Shown: piece after piece, positions 63,588 through 64,000 of the stretch
How positions within the stretch are numbered: position 1 is the stretch's first letter
Layout of the letters: each line of letters opens with the position of its first letter
Source of the DNA: Pleurocapsa sp. FMAR1
GTDB taxonomy: Bacteria > Cyanobacteriota > Cyanobacteriia > Cyanobacteriales > Xenococcaceae
Assembly (NCBI RefSeq): GCF_963665995.1
Contig: NZ_OY762512.1
Location: 1,178,001 to 1,242,000, forward strand
DNA length: 64,000 nt
Direction: 5' to 3'
The notes under the pieces: generated by a model
The model's input: only the letters and a program-made list of their open reading frames with translations
Database searches by the model: none
What the model was told of the DNA's origin: nothing
Position numbers and translations under genes: made by a program

Positions 63588-64000
63588 TTAAATCATCTTC
63601 TCTAATAACATTTTAATTGTGGGTGCATCTTTACTGTCTGGAAAAATTTTTAGGAAATACTCTAAATCCACAACTGCTTCATGCCAACGATTCATCTGGT
63701 AATATAGCAAACCGCGATCGCGTATTTCTAGAGCATTTTCGGGAAATAAATTTAAGATGCCACTTATGATAGCTAAAGCTTTATCTAAATTCTGCTGACG
63801 CAAGTAGATAAATTTTAAATTATTGAGCATTCGCGCAAGTATGTGTTTATTGCTCACGGGAATAAGTAAACTAGGGTCTAATTTAGCTTGTTGATAAATT
63901 TGGTTCAGCTTTGCCTGACAGTCTTGTTTAAATAAAATTTCTCCCCGATTAAAAGCGTCCACAAAAATTCCTGCGTTTTCAAATTGAGGACGAATCAAAA
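63588..64000 (-). CDS. SirB1-family protein, C-terminal part (cut by window edge)
   Basis: The frame is open to the right window edge; the apparent start at 63998 is an internal Met. IFVDAFNRGEILFKQDCQAK is the characteristic SirB1/transglutaminase-like segment (DPFNRGxIL), followed by TPR-like helices (LARMLNNLKFIYLRQQNLDK, RDRGLLYYQMNRWHEAVVDL, EYFLKIFPDSKDAPTI). Proteins of this family combine a transglutaminase-like fold with TPRs; their function is unknown. Confidence 0.8.
   Translation of the reverse strand, partial: LIRPQFENAGIFVDAFNRGEILFKQDCQAKLNQIYQQAKLDPSLLIPVSNKHILARMLNNLKFIYLRQQNLDKALAIISGILNLFPENALEIRDRGLLYYQMNRWHEAVVDLEYFLKIFPDSKDAPTIKMLLEKMI

Noticed and set aside
1-64000. 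CRISPR array or rRNA operon
   Set aside because: No regularly spaced repeats with unique spacers and no rRNA sequence were seen; the tandem repeats found are contiguous simple repeats.

Overview
The window is chromosomal DNA of a cyanobacterium. It carries psbY and psb28, a ferrochelatase with a C-terminal chlorophyll-binding-type helix, a DUF1517 protein, cyanobacterial-type ThiE and many copies of the HIP1 octamer GCGATCGC. Coding style and gene set suggest a unicellular or baeocystous lineage, but the genus cannot be read from the sequence.

Layout. 1-8 kb (minus strand): the 5' end of pdxH, then an ion-transport cluster: a CPA2 antiporter with USP domains, CorA, an ArsB/NhaD-type antiporter, and an SLC13/RCK_C carrier. 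A clear c-di-AMP (ydaO/yuaA) riboswitch lies in this cluster. 8-10.7 kb: trpC and a class I aminotransferase. 10.9-11.6 kb: remnants of a conjugative relaxase/helicase and of a tyrosine integrase.

11.76-35.86 kb: an integrated element of about 24 kb, bounded by 40-bp direct repeats that are the 5' half of tRNA-Pro(GGG). The intact tRNA is at its right end, next to an integrase split by an apparent +1 frameshift. Cargo: an HNH endonuclease; several unknown proteins; a five-gene Hsp70 / LysM / TPR / J-like / GrpE-like chaperone operon; a Phd antitoxin with a nonsense-inactivated PIN toxin; ribbon-helix-helix proteins; a divergent family A DNA polymerase-like protein; and a 1183-residue protein whose RNP...DNDGD signature resembles the catalytic double-psi barrel of single-chain RNA polymerases. 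The two polymerase-like proteins are the most unusual content of the window.

36-40.6 kb: a gene graveyard (second integrase, ART-like protein, DnaB, DUF499 ATPase), in which several genes are interrupted by GC-rich palindromic repeats. The same kind of repeat occurs between genes and, apparently in frame, inside the cytosine methyltransferase at 58.7-60.3 kb.

41-64 kb: mostly ordinary housekeeping genes: hemH, a YqeG-type phosphatase, thiE-thiS, a DUF1517 protein, psbY, mntP, an SNF2 helicase, a coiled-coil protein, coaD, an AI-2E-type permease, an anti-sigma kinase, rlmD, a GH9 cellulase, a C5-cytosine methyltransferase, psb28, moaB, map, a glycosyltransferase and a truncated SirB1-type protein.

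All functional names rest on motif reading by eye; no database search was run.
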